DNA from: Desulfotignum sp.
GTDB taxonomy: Bacteria; Desulfobacterota; Desulfobacteria; Desulfobacterales; Desulfobacteraceae
DNA: 64,000 nucleotides
Assembly (NCBI GenBank): GCA_011390635.1
Contig: JAABSA010000020.1
Span: forward strand, 1-64,000
Direction of reading: 5' to 3'
Shown: one piece after another, positions 42,108-52,400 of the stretch
How the letters are laid out: each line of letters starts with the position of its first letter
How positions within the stretch are numbered: the stretch's first letter is position 1
Position numbers and translations under genes: made by a program
Notes under the pieces: model-generated
Told to the model about the DNA's origin: nothing
Seen by the model: the letters and a program-made list of their open reading frames with translations, nothing else
Database searches by the model: none

Positions 42108-43288
42108 GCTTTTCCCCAGTAACGGCTGTCGGTCATATGGCTTTTGAACAAAGGGATCAGGCAATAGCCTGTGCCAACGAATACAAGCATGATTAAAAGA
42201 TCAGGGACAGAAACAGATATCGGGGCCTGGCGCAGGGTCTGTTCCTGGAACAGGTGGAGATAATGGGTAAGGGGAAGCAGGCTGCTCCATGCTTTGCCCA
42301 GGACCGGCATCCCCTCCAGCGGAAAGGTAATGCCCGCAAATGCGAAAGCGGTGCCGGAAAGAAAAGAGGAAGCACTCAGTGCCACGCGCAGGCTGGGAAA
42401 AATAAATACCAGGATAAGTCCGTATGCCATGTAGGCCAGGATCAGGAATATAGTGCCGGCAATCAGGACGGCACCGGATCCCCGCAAAGGAACGCCAAAT
42501 CCGAGAAGTATGATTGTCAGCATGATCAGTCCCACCAGGCTGAAACACAGAAAGTAGACGGCCAGCTTACCGGTGACCGCCCACCAGACGCTCCCCCCGG
42601 CGGTTTTCAGCCATTGTTCTGCGGTCCGGTTTTTGAATTCGCTTCCCAGGGCCATCACGGTGACCATCAGGACAAAAATCTGCAGAAAGGTGGGACAAAG
42701 AGCGGCCGAAAGAAAGTACATGTAGTTGAGCTGGGGATTGAACAGGACATGGCGGTCGATTTTTACCGGATCTAAAAGGCTCATCGCCTTTTCCTGCATG
42801 GCACCGCCCTGCATCCGGGAACGGATATTCAGGCCGGCTGATATGGTAGAAACAACTGCCTGGAGGCTGCTTGAAACGATGCTTCCCGGAAGCAGCATCT
42901 GGGTATTGGTGAAGCCAATGACCTCCCCTCCCTTTCCTTCCAGGATATCTTTCTCCAGGGACTGTGGAATGTGCAGCCAGGCGTAGATTGCTCCCTCCAG
43001 CATCAGGTTCCTTGCTTCAACAGGATCGGCTGCCTGAAAGGCGACCCGGATAACGGGGGATGTGTCTACAGCCCTGATCAGGGAACGGGAGAGTTTTGAG
43101 TGATCAAGATCAACCACAGCTACCGGAAGTTCATGGGGATACGGCTCGGAAAACAGGCCCCAGATCAGGATGAACGAAAGCAAAGGAAACACGAACATTG
43201 CCAGGGGATAGCGGGCGTGCTGCCTGATACGCAAAAGTTCCCGCGTAAATACTGCCAGAAATCCGCTTCGTCCCTTATTCCCGGGCAT
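42104..43288 (-). CDS. ABC-2-type export permease (first copy)
   Basis: A 394-residue paralogue with the same architecture: TM ~25-45, extracytoplasmic domain ~50-180 (ending near LNIRSRMQGG), then multiple helices (CPTFLQIFVLMVTVMALGSEF and AFAGITFPLEGMP near 310-330). It overlaps the hlyD stop by 14 bp and its own end overlaps the next permease by 4 bp. As in the YhhJ/YbhS/YbhR export systems, the pair makes one channel with a membrane-fusion protein. No ATPase is encoded nearby. Confidence 0.85.
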   Translation of the reverse strand: MPGNKGRSGFLAVFTRELLRIRQHARYPLAMFVFPLLSFILIWGLFSEPYPHELPVAVVDLDHSKLSRSLIRAVDTSPVIRVAFQAADPVEARNLMLEGAIYAWLHIPQSLEKDILEGKGGEVIGFTNTQMLLPGSIVSSSLQAVVSTISAGLNIRSRMQGGAMQEKAMSLLDPVKIDRHVLFNPQLNYMYFLSAALCPTFLQIFVLMVTVMALGSEFKNRTAEQWLKTAGGSVWWAVTGKLAVYFLCFSLVGLIMLTIILLGFGVPLRGSGAVLIAGTIFLILAYMAYGLILVFIFPSLRVALSASSFLSGTAFAFAGITFPLEGMPVLGKAWSSLLPLTHYLHLFQEQTLRQAPISVSVPDLLIMLVFVGTGYCLIPLFKSHMTDSRYWGKA

Positions 43289-44279
43289 CGGGAAGGTCCT
43301 TTCGGGAAACCAGGACGCTCATGCCCGGCCGCAGCCCGATGATACTGTCCAGGGGCCTGGCCCTTATTTCGAACGTCTTGAGATCGAATCCACCGGATGC
43401 GCTGGTGGATCTCCAGGTGGCATAATCACCAAGAGGGGCAATATAGCTTATCTCCACTGGAAACGTTTTGTCGCCCAGGGCGGGGACCGACACTGGAAAC
43501 ACCCGGTCCATTTCTATTCCTGCCAGGTTATCTTCCCTGATATTGAAGGTGATCCAGATATCATCCAGATCCAGGATGGTGACCACGGGGTAGCCGGCAT
43601 TGACCACCTCTCCGGGATTGACCAACAGGTGGATCACTTCCCCGCTGAGGGGCGTCTTCAACCGGGTTTCATCCAGATAGCTTTCAACTTCGGTTACTGC
43701 TCCCCGGGCCTGGTCAACCATGGCTGAAGCTGCCTGGCGGTCCTCCTTTCTTGTTCCTTCCAATGCCATGTCATATTGGGAACGGGCCGCAGCCGAGGCT
43801 GCTTCAGCTGATTTCCATCCGGCTTGGGCCTCATCCCGCCGCTGTCCCGGAACGATGCCGTCCGCATACAGGCTGTTTATACGCCTGTACGTCTTTTCAG
43901 CCAGCTCCGCGGCTTCCCGGGCCTGTTTCCAGAGATTCATGGCAGCTTCCACTTCCTGGCTCCTGGCCCCGGCATCTGCCTTGTCCTTCTGGGCGGAAGC
44001 GGCTTTTCGGGCTGAGGAAACCTGGCTGAGCCTGGCGGTGATTTCCGGGCTGTCAAGCTGCAGAAGGCTGGTTCCCTTTTGGACGTATTCCCCTTCTTTC
44101 ACAAACACGTCAGAAACACGCCCGGCGATTTTGACAGCCAGATTGACCTGGGTGGCATCGACCTCACCCTGTATGTATTGAACTTCGGGTTCCTGCAGGT
44201 ACAGGGTCAGTCCCCAGACGATACCGATTAAGACGAGAATACCGGTAAGCGGCTCTAATATTGTCCGCATGCGTTTCAA
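43275..44279 (-). CDS. HlyD-family membrane fusion protein
   Basis: A 334-residue periplasmic adaptor: N-terminal membrane helix ~8-25 (LTGILVLIGIVWGLTLYL), a biotinyl-lipoyl-like segment (~38-62; VNLAVKIAGRVSDVFVKEGE), a coiled coil (~75-205) and a beta-barrel, with the family motif TRLKTPLSGEVIHLLVNPG. Translation most likely starts at TTG 44279: GGAGG lies seven bases before it, and TTG overlaps the tolC TGA. The next ATG (44270) has no spaced ribosome site. It bridges the ABC-2 pair to TolC. Confidence 0.83.
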   Translation of the reverse strand: MKRMRTILEPLTGILVLIGIVWGLTLYLQEPEVQYIQGEVDATQVNLAVKIAGRVSDVFVKEGEYVQKGTSLLQLDSPEITARLSQVSSARKAASAQKDKADAGARSQEVEAAMNLWKQAREAAELAEKTYRRINSLYADGIVPGQRRDEAQAGWKSAEAASAAARSQYDMALEGTRKEDRQAASAMVDQARGAVTEVESYLDETRLKTPLSGEVIHLLVNPGEVVNAGYPVVTILDLDDIWITFNIREDNLAGIEMDRVFPVSVPALGDKTFPVEISYIAPLGDYATWRSTSASGGFDLKTFEIRARPLDSIIGLRPGMSVLVSRKDLPDARE

Positions 44280-45721
44280 TGTTCGACCTCCATAATGTTT
44301 CCTGCCAGGTATTGGGAAAATTCCGTTCCACGTCCACACGCTTCCAGGAGCCGGGCAAATGCAACGTCAAAGTTATACGCAGCCAGAAGTCTTTCCACCC
44401 GGGTCTCAGACAAAGTGAGCTGCGCGTCTACAACATCCAGTGATGTGGCAAGCCCTTCTTCAAAAGAACGTATCCTGGCGCGGATATTTTCCTGGGCAAG
44501 ATCTACCGAGGACTGCAGGGAATCATACTGCTCACGGGCTTTCATCATTTCCTGGTAGCGGGAAGACACCAGGGTTTCCAGGTCTCTGGCCAATTTGCGC
44601 TGCATCAACTCAGCCTGGTTTTCTATGTTACGGGCGGCCGCGATCTTGTTGGTCCTGGTTCCGCCATCAAAAACAGTGAAATTGATCCCTGCGCCTATAG
44701 ACCAGACCGGGTCCAATTCTGTCAAATCATTTTCGTAGAGTTCCCTGGTACCGAAAAGATATACCGTGGGAAAACGTTCAGATTTGGCGGCTTTCAGGTT
44801 TTCCCCGGCCTTGTTCCGGACAGCTTCGATCTGGGCCATTGCCGGATGGTGAAGCCGGGCCTGACTGATAAAAGATGCTTCCCGGTCGACTGACTGCAGG
44901 AGGAACAGCGGAGAGACGGGGGTCACAGGGTTTTTTACAGCCAGAATGCCGGCAAGCGCTATCTTTGCCAGATCCAGGTCACGGAGCGATGCCTTGAGTT
45001 CCCTTTCAGCCCGGGCCTGGGCGACCCGGGCATGAAGCACTTCGGTTCTTGCAATAAATCCTTCCTCCTGCAGCCGCCGGGCCTGATATACATGCAGGTT
45101 CAAGGCATCCAGGACCTCTTTGCGGATCTGGTACACATGGTCGGCCAGCCGTACGGCATAATAGTATTTGACCAGTTCCGACGTCAGGGTATCTTTGGTC
45201 TGGTCGAGTTTTGCTGCTGATTCGCGGATACCGGCATCCGCTGCTTTCTGGGCGGCTGAGATCCTGCCCCCGGTGTACACCGGCCAGGTTACGTTCAGCT
45301 GTGACTTGAAAAAGGTATCATCCTGAACCGTTTCGTTAAACGAGGGGACCGCTGCCGATGGTATTGCAGGGTGCAAAGTAAGCATTACGTCCCTGATAGG
45401 ATTCAGATCCAGGTCAATCGATTCATTGATCCGGACAAACTGGCCGCTGAGTGTTACCTCGGGAAAGTACAATCCCCTGGTCGCTTTTGCCTCGTATTTC
45501 TTTTGTTCAACCTCGGAAGCAGCACGTAAAACAGATTCGTTCCGGGAGATCATCATCTCCATGGCCTGGGTGAAAGTCAGCGCTTTTTCGGAAGATGCCT
45601 GGGTGGATACCTGATCCAGAAGAAGAGTTCCCATGATCATGAAGACCAGTAAGCCTTTCCGGACAGTTATTGTATGTATCTTTGTCAAATTGTATTTTCG
45701 ATATTTGCATTCTATTTTCAT
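44276..45721 (-). CDS. TolC-family outer membrane efflux protein
   Basis: A 481-residue OEP-family channel. Signal-anchor-like N-terminus ~20-42 (VRKGLLVFMIMGTLLL) then the mature protein; two OEP repeats with long helices, and characteristic FNPV-type features such as VTWPVYTGGRISAAQK and INFTVFDGGTRTNKI at equivalent positions (~150 and ~350) where TolC has outer-membrane strands. ATG 45721 follows GGGAAG. It lies 32 bp after the transglutaminase stop and is followed by hlyD in an overlapping arrangement. Confidence 0.87.
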   Translation of the reverse strand: MKIECKYRKYNLTKIHTITVRKGLLVFMIMGTLLLDQVSTQASSEKALTFTQAMEMMISRNESVLRAASEVEQKKYEAKATRGLYFPEVTLSGQFVRINESIDLDLNPIRDVMLTLHPAIPSAAVPSFNETVQDDTFFKSQLNVTWPVYTGGRISAAQKAADAGIRESAAKLDQTKDTLTSELVKYYYAVRLADHVYQIRKEVLDALNLHVYQARRLQEEGFIARTEVLHARVAQARAERELKASLRDLDLAKIALAGILAVKNPVTPVSPLFLLQSVDREASFISQARLHHPAMAQIEAVRNKAGENLKAAKSERFPTVYLFGTRELYENDLTELDPVWSIGAGINFTVFDGGTRTNKIAAARNIENQAELMQRKLARDLETLVSSRYQEMMKAREQYDSLQSSVDLAQENIRARIRSFEEGLATSLDVVDAQLTLSETRVERLLAAYNFDVAFARLLEACGRGTEFSQYLAGNIMEVEH

Positions 45722-45753
45722 TACTTCCCTGTAAGATATCCTGGTGTCTGATT

Positions 45754-46554
45754 TTATGAATGTGTGTTCCTGTTGATGCACTCTACCTGGACTTTTTGGG
45801 AGGCGGGGTAAACGGCGGGCCCGAACTGATTGTATACAGCCACATCGGCGGCATCCCGCCCATAGCCGATAGCCACGTATCCTCCTTTTATTTTGGTCTG
45901 TGTGGCATCAAAAGTGTACCAGCGTCCCCCCACATATGCTTCGAACCAGGCATGGAGATCCATGGGCGTCAGTTGATGAAGATAGCCCACCACCATGCGG
46001 GCCGGGATGCTGATGCTTCGGCACAGGGCAATGCCCAGATGGGACAGGTCCCGGCACACTCCCCATCGCCTTGCATTGACATCCACGGCCGAAACCTGGA
46101 CGTCACTTTCAAACGGCTTAAAGTCGATGGTCTCTCTGAGCCAGTTTCTGATAGCAGCCACCTGGTCATATCCCGGCAGATATCCTGCAGTGATGGAGGC
46201 GGCCATCTGGCTGAACTGGTCCGACTCACAGTACCGGCTGGGCAGCAGAAAGCCCAAAACCGCATCCGGCAGGTTCTGGATCTCCACAAACGGGCTCCCC
46301 GGGGCTTCATCCATGGTCTCCGACGTCCTTACCTCCGCTGCCGTGTATATACCAAAGGCCCCGGGCGGAGCAATCAGGCGCTGGCACAGGTTGCCGTATC
46401 CATCGGTGAATTCAAATACCGGCACACTGGGCACAATGGTGTATTTTTCAAGGGCCACCCACTGCTGTGCCCCGCTGCGGGGACGCAGCATGAGCACAAA
46501 CGGGGTGGGAACGGTAATGTTAAAGTCCAGATCACAGCTGGTACGCAGCCACAT
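45754..46554 (-). CDS. Transglutaminase-like protein, head of the exporter operon
   Basis: A 266-residue protein with a beta-rich N-terminal domain (~1-105) and a transglutaminase/papain-like core. The triad is intact: Cys167 ([11 protein letters not shown]), His201 ([12 protein letters not shown]) and Asp216 (YTFDAT). No signal peptide is visible, so it is probably cytoplasmic. ATG 46554 follows GGAGG eight bases away. It is co-directional with and 32 bp upstream of tolC-hlyD-ABC2-ABC2, and divergent from the ATP-grasp/alpha-E operon, whose other members include two more transglutaminases. It may act as a peptidase, amidase or amide-linking enzyme. Confidence 0.83.
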   Translation of the reverse strand: MWLRTSCDLDFNITVPTPFVLMLRPRSGAQQWVALEKYTIVPSVPVFEFTDGYGNLCQRLIAPPGAFGIYTAAEVRTSETMDEAPGSPFVEIQNLPDAVLGFLLPSRYCESDQFSQMAASITAGYLPGYDQVAAIRNWLRETIDFKPFESDVQVSAVDVNARRWGVCRDLSHLGIALCRSISIPARMVVGYLHQLTPMDLHAWFEAYVGGRWYTFDATQTKIKGGYVAIGYGRDAADVAVYNQFGPAVYPASQKVQVECINRNTHS

Positions 46555-46570
46555 ATTGTTCGCCTCCGGG

Positions 46571-46717
46571 TATCACCATGATATAATTATTCAATAACGG
46601 TCATGCCCTGGCGGGCACAACAAAGAACAGTCCGGCAGGTTGTTCTTATATATAAAAAAAATCAGCAAAACGCAGCCCCCCGCTCTTTTGGCCGCCGGGA
46701 CACATGCCATGGTGATA
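46571..46717. promoter_or_regulatory. Inverted 10-bp repeat in the divergent control region
   Basis: TATCACCATG (46571-46580) and CATGGTGATA (46708-46717) are exact reverse complements 127 bp apart. They lie in the 302-bp gap between the exporter/transglutaminase and the ATP-grasp operons. A shared regulator binding both sides, perhaps with DNA looping, is possible. A further hairpin (AAGAACA/TGTTCTT, 46623-46647) lies between. Confidence 0.3.
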
Positions 46718-46784
46718 TTCTATCAACCGGAACAGTTTTGGGCAATGGTTTTTCACCATCACCCTGTAAGGACCGTATTATTCC

Positions 46785-46813
46785 TTGACACGGCAGCAAT
46801 TATGTAATTATCT
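46785..46813 (+). promoter_or_regulatory. Putative sigma-70 promoter of the ATP-grasp operon
   Basis: TTGACA (46785-46790), exactly 17 bp, TTATCT (46808-46813). It lies 44 bp upstream of the GTG start of the ATP-grasp gene, in the 302-bp divergent intergenic region. Confidence 0.45.
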
Positions 46814-46856
46814 GGCAGTACAACCCTTAGTGCTTTACCTTGTGAAAGGAGCTGCC

Positions 46857-48401
46857 GTGAATTTTTCCAATTATGACACCCAGGGATTTTATGACGAATT
46901 GTTCGATCAGGACAATGTTCCCAGGCCCGGTGCAAAACTGCTGATTGAAAAAATAGAATCTCTGCCCGAGAACGACCTGATGCTCAAACAGCGTTCGGCT
47001 GAAACCGCCCTGCTTCAGCTTGGTAACACATTTGCGGTGTATGGCAGCGAGGAGGGGACCGAAAAAATACTTCCCTTTGACATGATTCCCCGCATCATTG
47101 ACAACCGTGACTGGAAAAAAATCGAGATGGGGCTGCAGCAGCGGATCTATGCACTGAATAAGTTCATTCATGACATTTACCATGACAAGAAAATCATAAA
47201 AGACAAGGTGGTTCCTGAAGATCTGATCATGACCTGCGCAACCTACCGCAAGCAGTGTGAGGGGCTGGTCCCCCCCAAATCCATCTGGTGCCATGTTACA
47301 GGGACAGACCTTATACGTGACAGTGACGGCCTGTTTTATGTCCTTGAGGACAACATGCGATGCCCGTCAGGTGTCTCATATGTGCTGGAGAACCGCCAGG
47401 TATTGAAGCGCACCTTTCCCCATGTGTTTGCCGACTCCGGGGTCCGGCCGGTGGATGAGTATCCCAACAAGCTTCTGGCCACCCTGGAGAACCTGGCCCC
47501 TGCAACGGTGTCAGAATCCAAAATCGGTGTGTTGACCCCGGGTATATACAATTCCGCCTATTTTGAGCATTCATTTCTGGCCCAGCAGATGGGGGTTGAA
47601 CTGGTGGAGGGCCAGGACCTGGTGGTGACCGACGGATTTGTGTACATGCGAACCACCAAAGGCCTGCAGCGTATTGATGTGATATACCGCCGCCTGGATG
47701 ATGATTTCATGGACCCCAAAGCATTCCGGGCCGACTCCATGCTGGGGGTTCCCGGCATTATGGATGTGTACCGGGCAGGCAGAGTGGCCATGGCCAATGC
47801 CCCGGGTACCGGCATTGCAGATGACAAGGCCGTTTATGCCTATGTTCCCGAAATCATCCGCTATTATCTGGGTGAAGATGCCATTCTCCCCAATGTCCCC
47901 ACCTTTATCTGCCGGGAGGACAAGGCCAGGGCACATGTTCTTGAGAATCTGGACAAACTGGTGGTCAAGGCGGCCAATGAATCCGGTGGTTACGGCATGA
48001 TGATCGGTCCCCATGCCAGTGAGGCGGAACGGGAAAAATTTGCCCTTCTGATCCAGAAAAATCCCAGAAACTACATTGCCCAGCCCACCATCTCCCTTTC
48101 CCGGGTTCCCACCATTGTGGGGGACCATTTTGAGGGACGGCATGTGGATTTGCGGCCCTATATCCTCTATGGAGAGGAGATTTATGTGATGCCCGGCGGC
48201 CTCACCCGGGTGGCATTGAAAAAAGGTTCCCTTGTGGTCAATTCCTCCCAGGGCGGGGGCACCAAAGATACGTGGATCACCGACAGCGGCGCTGGAGAAG
48301 ATGAGAATCATTCCCAGACACAGTATCACGTCCCTTTTTCCCAGTCTCAATCTCAGACCCTAACCCGCAGTGACGACATCACAGGAGGGAACCATGCTTA
48401 G
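46857..48401 (+). CDS. Circularly permuted ATP-grasp protein (COG2308 type, stand-alone)
   Basis: A 514-residue amide-ligase-like protein. GTG 46857 is the start: AAAGGAG lies five bases before it. Motifs kept: LEDNMRCPSG (~161-170, E-D-N metal/ATP site), LVVKAANESGGYGMMIG (Lys-containing strand and glycine loop) and HVDLRPYILYGEEIYVMPGG (catalytic-type R and acidic residues near the C-terminus). Together they look like an intact ATP-grasp. Family members are predicted to ligate amino acids or make peptide-like products, with no experimental substrate known to me. It overlaps the alpha-E gene by 8 bp. Confidence 0.85.
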   Translation: MNFSNYDTQGFYDELFDQDNVPRPGAKLLIEKIESLPENDLMLKQRSAETALLQLGNTFAVYGSEEGTEKILPFDMIPRIIDNRDWKKIEMGLQQRIYALNKFIHDIYHDKKIIKDKVVPEDLIMTCATYRKQCEGLVPPKSIWCHVTGTDLIRDSDGLFYVLEDNMRCPSGVSYVLENRQVLKRTFPHVFADSGVRPVDEYPNKLLATLENLAPATVSESKIGVLTPGIYNSAYFEHSFLAQQMGVELVEGQDLVVTDGFVYMRTTKGLQRIDVIYRRLDDDFMDPKAFRADSMLGVPGIMDVYRAGRVAMANAPGTGIADDKAVYAYVPEIIRYYLGEDAILPNVPTFICREDKARAHVLENLDKLVVKAANESGGYGMMIGPHASEAEREKFALLIQKNPRNYIAQPTISLSRVPTIVGDHFEGRHVDLRPYILYGEEIYVMPGGLTRVALKKGSLVVNSSQGGGTKDTWITDSGAGEDENHSQTQYHVPFSQSQSQTLTRSDDITGGNHA

Positions 48402-49371
48402 CCGCGTTGCAAGTTCCATTTACTGGATGACACGGTATATCGAACGGGCGGAAAACATTGCCCGGTTCATCAGTGTCAATCTGAATCTGACACTGGATTT
48501 TCCTGCTGAAGCCAGCCGGCAGTGGCAGCCCATCATCATGGCCACAGGGGATCACCAGTTGTTTGAAAAAAAACACGGTACGGAATATTCCGCCAGGAAT
48601 GTGATCCATTTTCTTGCCCTGGATCAGGAATACAGCAACTCCATTATTTCCTGCCTGCGGGCGGCGAGGGAAAATGCCCGCTCCGTGAGGGAAATCATCT
48701 CCTCTGAAATGTGGGAACAGGTAAACCGGTATTACCTTGAATTAAAGCAGGCCGGCACCACTGATTATGCCAGCCGTAATCCCCATAAATTTTTCAAGAT
48801 CATCATCATGCGGGGCCACATGTTTACCGGCCTGTTATATTCCACCATGTCCCACGGCGAGGCTTTTCAGTTTGCCCTGACCGGTCTGCTGCTGGAGCGG
48901 GCAGACAAAACCTCCAGAATTCTGGATGTCAAATATTTCATGCTTCTGCCACAGGCTGGAGAGATCAATACCCCTTATGACTCCATTCAATGGGCTGCGG
49001 TGCTCAAATCGGCCAGTGCTCTTGAAATGTACCGCAAACGGTTTCACCGGATCATACCCAGACATGTGTGTGATTTTCTGATCTTTGACGGGGAGTTTCC
49101 CCGCTCCATCCGCTATTGTCTTAAAATGGGAGAGCAGTCGCTGCATAAAGTTTCAGGGACCCCTGTGGGGATGGTGTCCAATCCGGCGGAAAAGGCTCTG
49201 GGAAGGCTCTGTGCAGATCTGGATTATTCCGATATTGATGAAACCATCTCCATGGGCATGCACGAATACCTGGATGACCTGCAGACCAAGATAAACGTGG
49301 TGGGCGGCTGTATCCATGATGCATTTTTCAAGGTGGCAACTGTGCCAGACAATGGGGGTGCAGCGCAATAA
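48394..49371 (+). CDS. Alpha-E domain protein (COG2307 type, stand-alone)
   Basis: A 325-residue all-helical protein. It starts ATG 48394 after CAGGAGGG, overlapping the ATP-grasp gene by 8 bp. Family landmarks: SSIYWMTRYIERAENIARFI near the N-terminus (~5-24), RENARSVREIISSEMWEQVN (~90-109), and ILDVKYFMLLP mid-chain. No catalytic motif is apparent; the domain is thought to act as a helper or scaffold for the ATP-grasp protein. A second alpha-E is fused to the other ATP-grasp (52979-55738). Confidence 0.85.
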   Translation: MLSRVASSIYWMTRYIERAENIARFISVNLNLTLDFPAEASRQWQPIIMATGDHQLFEKKHGTEYSARNVIHFLALDQEYSNSIISCLRAARENARSVREIISSEMWEQVNRYYLELKQAGTTDYASRNPHKFFKIIIMRGHMFTGLLYSTMSHGEAFQFALTGLLLERADKTSRILDVKYFMLLPQAGEINTPYDSIQWAAVLKSASALEMYRKRFHRIIPRHVCDFLIFDGEFPRSIRYCLKMGEQSLHKVSGTPVGMVSNPAEKALGRLCADLDYSDIDETISMGMHEYLDDLQTKINVVGGCIHDAFFKVATVPDNGGAAQ

Positions 49372-49467
49372 CCCTGTGAAAGCGGTTCCCGGCATCTTCA
49401 GCCAAGAACAGTGCCGGAAACCCCCTTTTTTTCATAAAAAACAAAAAAATAACCTGGGAGACCCCCT

Positions 49468-52400
49468 ATGGCCATTCAAGTGGCGCTTTACCATAAAACA
49501 GACTATATCTATGACCGGAAAATTCATTTGGGACCCCAGGTGGTCCGGCTGCGGCCGGCACCCCACTGCCGCACCCCTGTTTTGAGTTATTCCCAGACAA
49601 TTCTTCCTAAAGCGCATTTCATCAACTGGCAGCAGGATCCCTTCAGCAATTACCTTGCCCGGTTGAATTTTCCAGAAAAGACTGATCATTTTTCCATTGA
49701 AGTAGATCTTCTGGCCGAAATGATCATTATCAATCCCTTTGATTTTTTCCTGGAACCCTATGCGGAAAAATTTCCCTTTACCTACAAACCTGAGCTGGCA
49801 AAGGATTTGAAACCCTTTCTGGAGGTGGATCCGCCCGGCGGAAAACTGACTGAATACCTGGCATCCATTGACCGCACCAGGGTGGACACCAACAATTTTC
49901 TGGTCATGGTCAATCAGAACCTGGAGAAGCTGATTTCTTATAAAATCCGCATGGAACCCAATGTGCAGAGCAGTGAAGAAACCCTTACCAGACTGAGTGG
50001 TTCCTGCCGGGATTCCGCCTGGCTTCTGGTCCAGATCATGCGCCACATGGGCCTTGCGGCTCGGTTTGTTTCCGGTTATCTGATTCAGCTGGCCCCGGAT
50101 GTGAAATCCCTGGAAGGTCCTTCCGGACCGGAGCAGGATTTCACCGATCTCCATGCATGGGCCGAAGTCTATCTGCCGGGTGCAGGCTGGATCGGCCTTG
50201 ATGCCACATCAGGCCTTCTTACCGGGGAGGGACACATCCCCCTGGCCTGCACCCCGGATCCACGGAGTGCGGCACCCGTGACCGGTGGTCTGGAAAAATG
50301 CGAGGTGGCGTTCAATCATACCATGCGCATCACCCGGATCCACGAAGACCCCCGCTCCACAAAACCCTATCCCCAGGAAATCTGGAGGCAAATTGAAAGC
50401 CTGGGATACCGGGTGGACCAGGAAATCAACCGGGAAAACATCACCCTGACCATGGGGGGGGAACCCACCTTTGTCTCTGTGAAAGATATGGAGGGGGATG
50501 AGTGGAACACCGGTGCTGTCGGTCCCACCAAAAAGCCGATGTCCGTTGCGCTGCTCAAGAGACTGCGGGCAAAATGGGCCCCGGGCAGTCTGCTCCATTT
50601 CGGCCAGGGCAAATGGTACCCTGGTGAATCGCTGCCCCGTTGGGCCTTAAGCTGTTTCTGGCGCAAAGACGGAAAGCCGGTGTGGAGAGATGATGCCCTT
50701 CTGGCCGACGAGGACAAAGATTATGGGTTTGGTCCGGAACAGGCCCTGCATCTGATGGTCACCATCACCAGGATACTGGGGGTGGATGCAGAATATGTCA
50801 TCTCTGCCTATGAAGATATCTTCCACTGGCTCTGGAAAGAGCAGCGCCTGCCGGTCAATGTGACGCCCGAGGATTCCAGATTGAAAAATGCCGAGGACCG
50901 TTCCCGGATGACCCGGGTGTTTGAAACCGGCCTGGGATCGGTAACCGGGTATGTACTGCCCCTGCAGAAAGGTTCCTGGAAAACCGGTCCCTGGCATCTG
51001 AAAAGCCCGGAGCTTTTTCTCATTCCCGGAGATTCGCCAATGGGCCTGCGGTTGCCCCTGGATTCTCTTCCCTGGGTGACAGAAGAGCAGTTTCCCCATG
51101 TGGTGGAAGAGGACCCCATGGGGAAAAAGGACCCATTGCCGGATCCTTTGACGTCACCGGCGGACAGGGAACAGATAAAGGCCCTGCACAAGGCCCGTCA
51201 GTCCCAGCAGCACCTTGACGGGCGGCCCGAAGAGGCGATACGCGATGATGTCATGCCGCAACCCAAACCCTTTGCAGACCCCCGGCCCTCTGTGGGAGAA
51301 TCTGCGGCCTGGGTGATCCGGACAGCCTTGTGCATCCAGCCCAGGGACGGCCGGCTCTATGTGTTCATGCCGCCCATGGAACGTGCCGTGGATTATTTTG
51401 AGCTGATAACCGCCATAGAGGATGCTGCCGCCGTCACCGGGATGCCGGTGGTCATCGAGGGATATACCCCGCCCTTTGACCACCGCTTCAACCGTTTCAG
51501 CATCACCCCGGATCCCGGTGTCATGGAGGTAAATATCCATCCGGCCCACACCTGGCAAGAGATGGTGAAGACCACCACCGAACTCTATGAAGAGGCCCGG
51601 CAGACCAGTCTGGGAACCGAAAAATTCATGCTGGACGGCCGTCACAGCGGTACCGGGGGCGGCAACCATATCATCATGGGAGGTGCCACCCCCGGAGAAA
51701 GTCCCTGGCTTAAACGGCCGGATCTGCTCAAAAGCTTTCTTACCTACTGGAACAACCATCCATCCCTTTCTTATCTTTTTTCAGGACTGTTCATGGGGCC
51801 CACCAGTCAGGCCCCCCGCATTGATGAGGCCCGCCATGACACATTGTATGAACTGGAGATCGCCTTTGATGAGCTGAAAGTCCGGACCGGCAGCCAGGAT
51901 ATGCCCTGTCCCCCCTGGCTGGTGGACCGTCTCTTCCGGCATCTGCTCACCGATCTTACCGGCAACACCCACCGGGCCGAGTTCTGCATTGACAAGCTGT
52001 ATTCGCCTGACAGTGCCACAGGGCGGCTGGGACTGGTGGAGTTCCGCTCTTTTGAAATGCCTCCCCATGCCTTCATGAGCCTTGCCCAGCAGCTGCTTTT
52101 GCGCATCTTCATGGTGAAATTCTGGAAAACCCCGTATGAAGAAAAACTGGTCCACTGGGGAACCACCCTCCATGACCGGTTCATGCTGCCGTATTATGTG
52201 TGGCAGGATTTTGGTGATGTGCTCCAGGAACTTACCCGGGACGGGTATCCCATGAAACCCCAATATTTCCACCCCCATTTTGAATTTCGGTTTCCCTTTG
52301 TGGGAAAGGTGACCCATGCCGGCATGGAGATGGAACTGCGAACAGCCATTGAACCGTGGCATGTGCTGGGTGAAGAACCCGGCGGCGGGGGAACCGCCCG

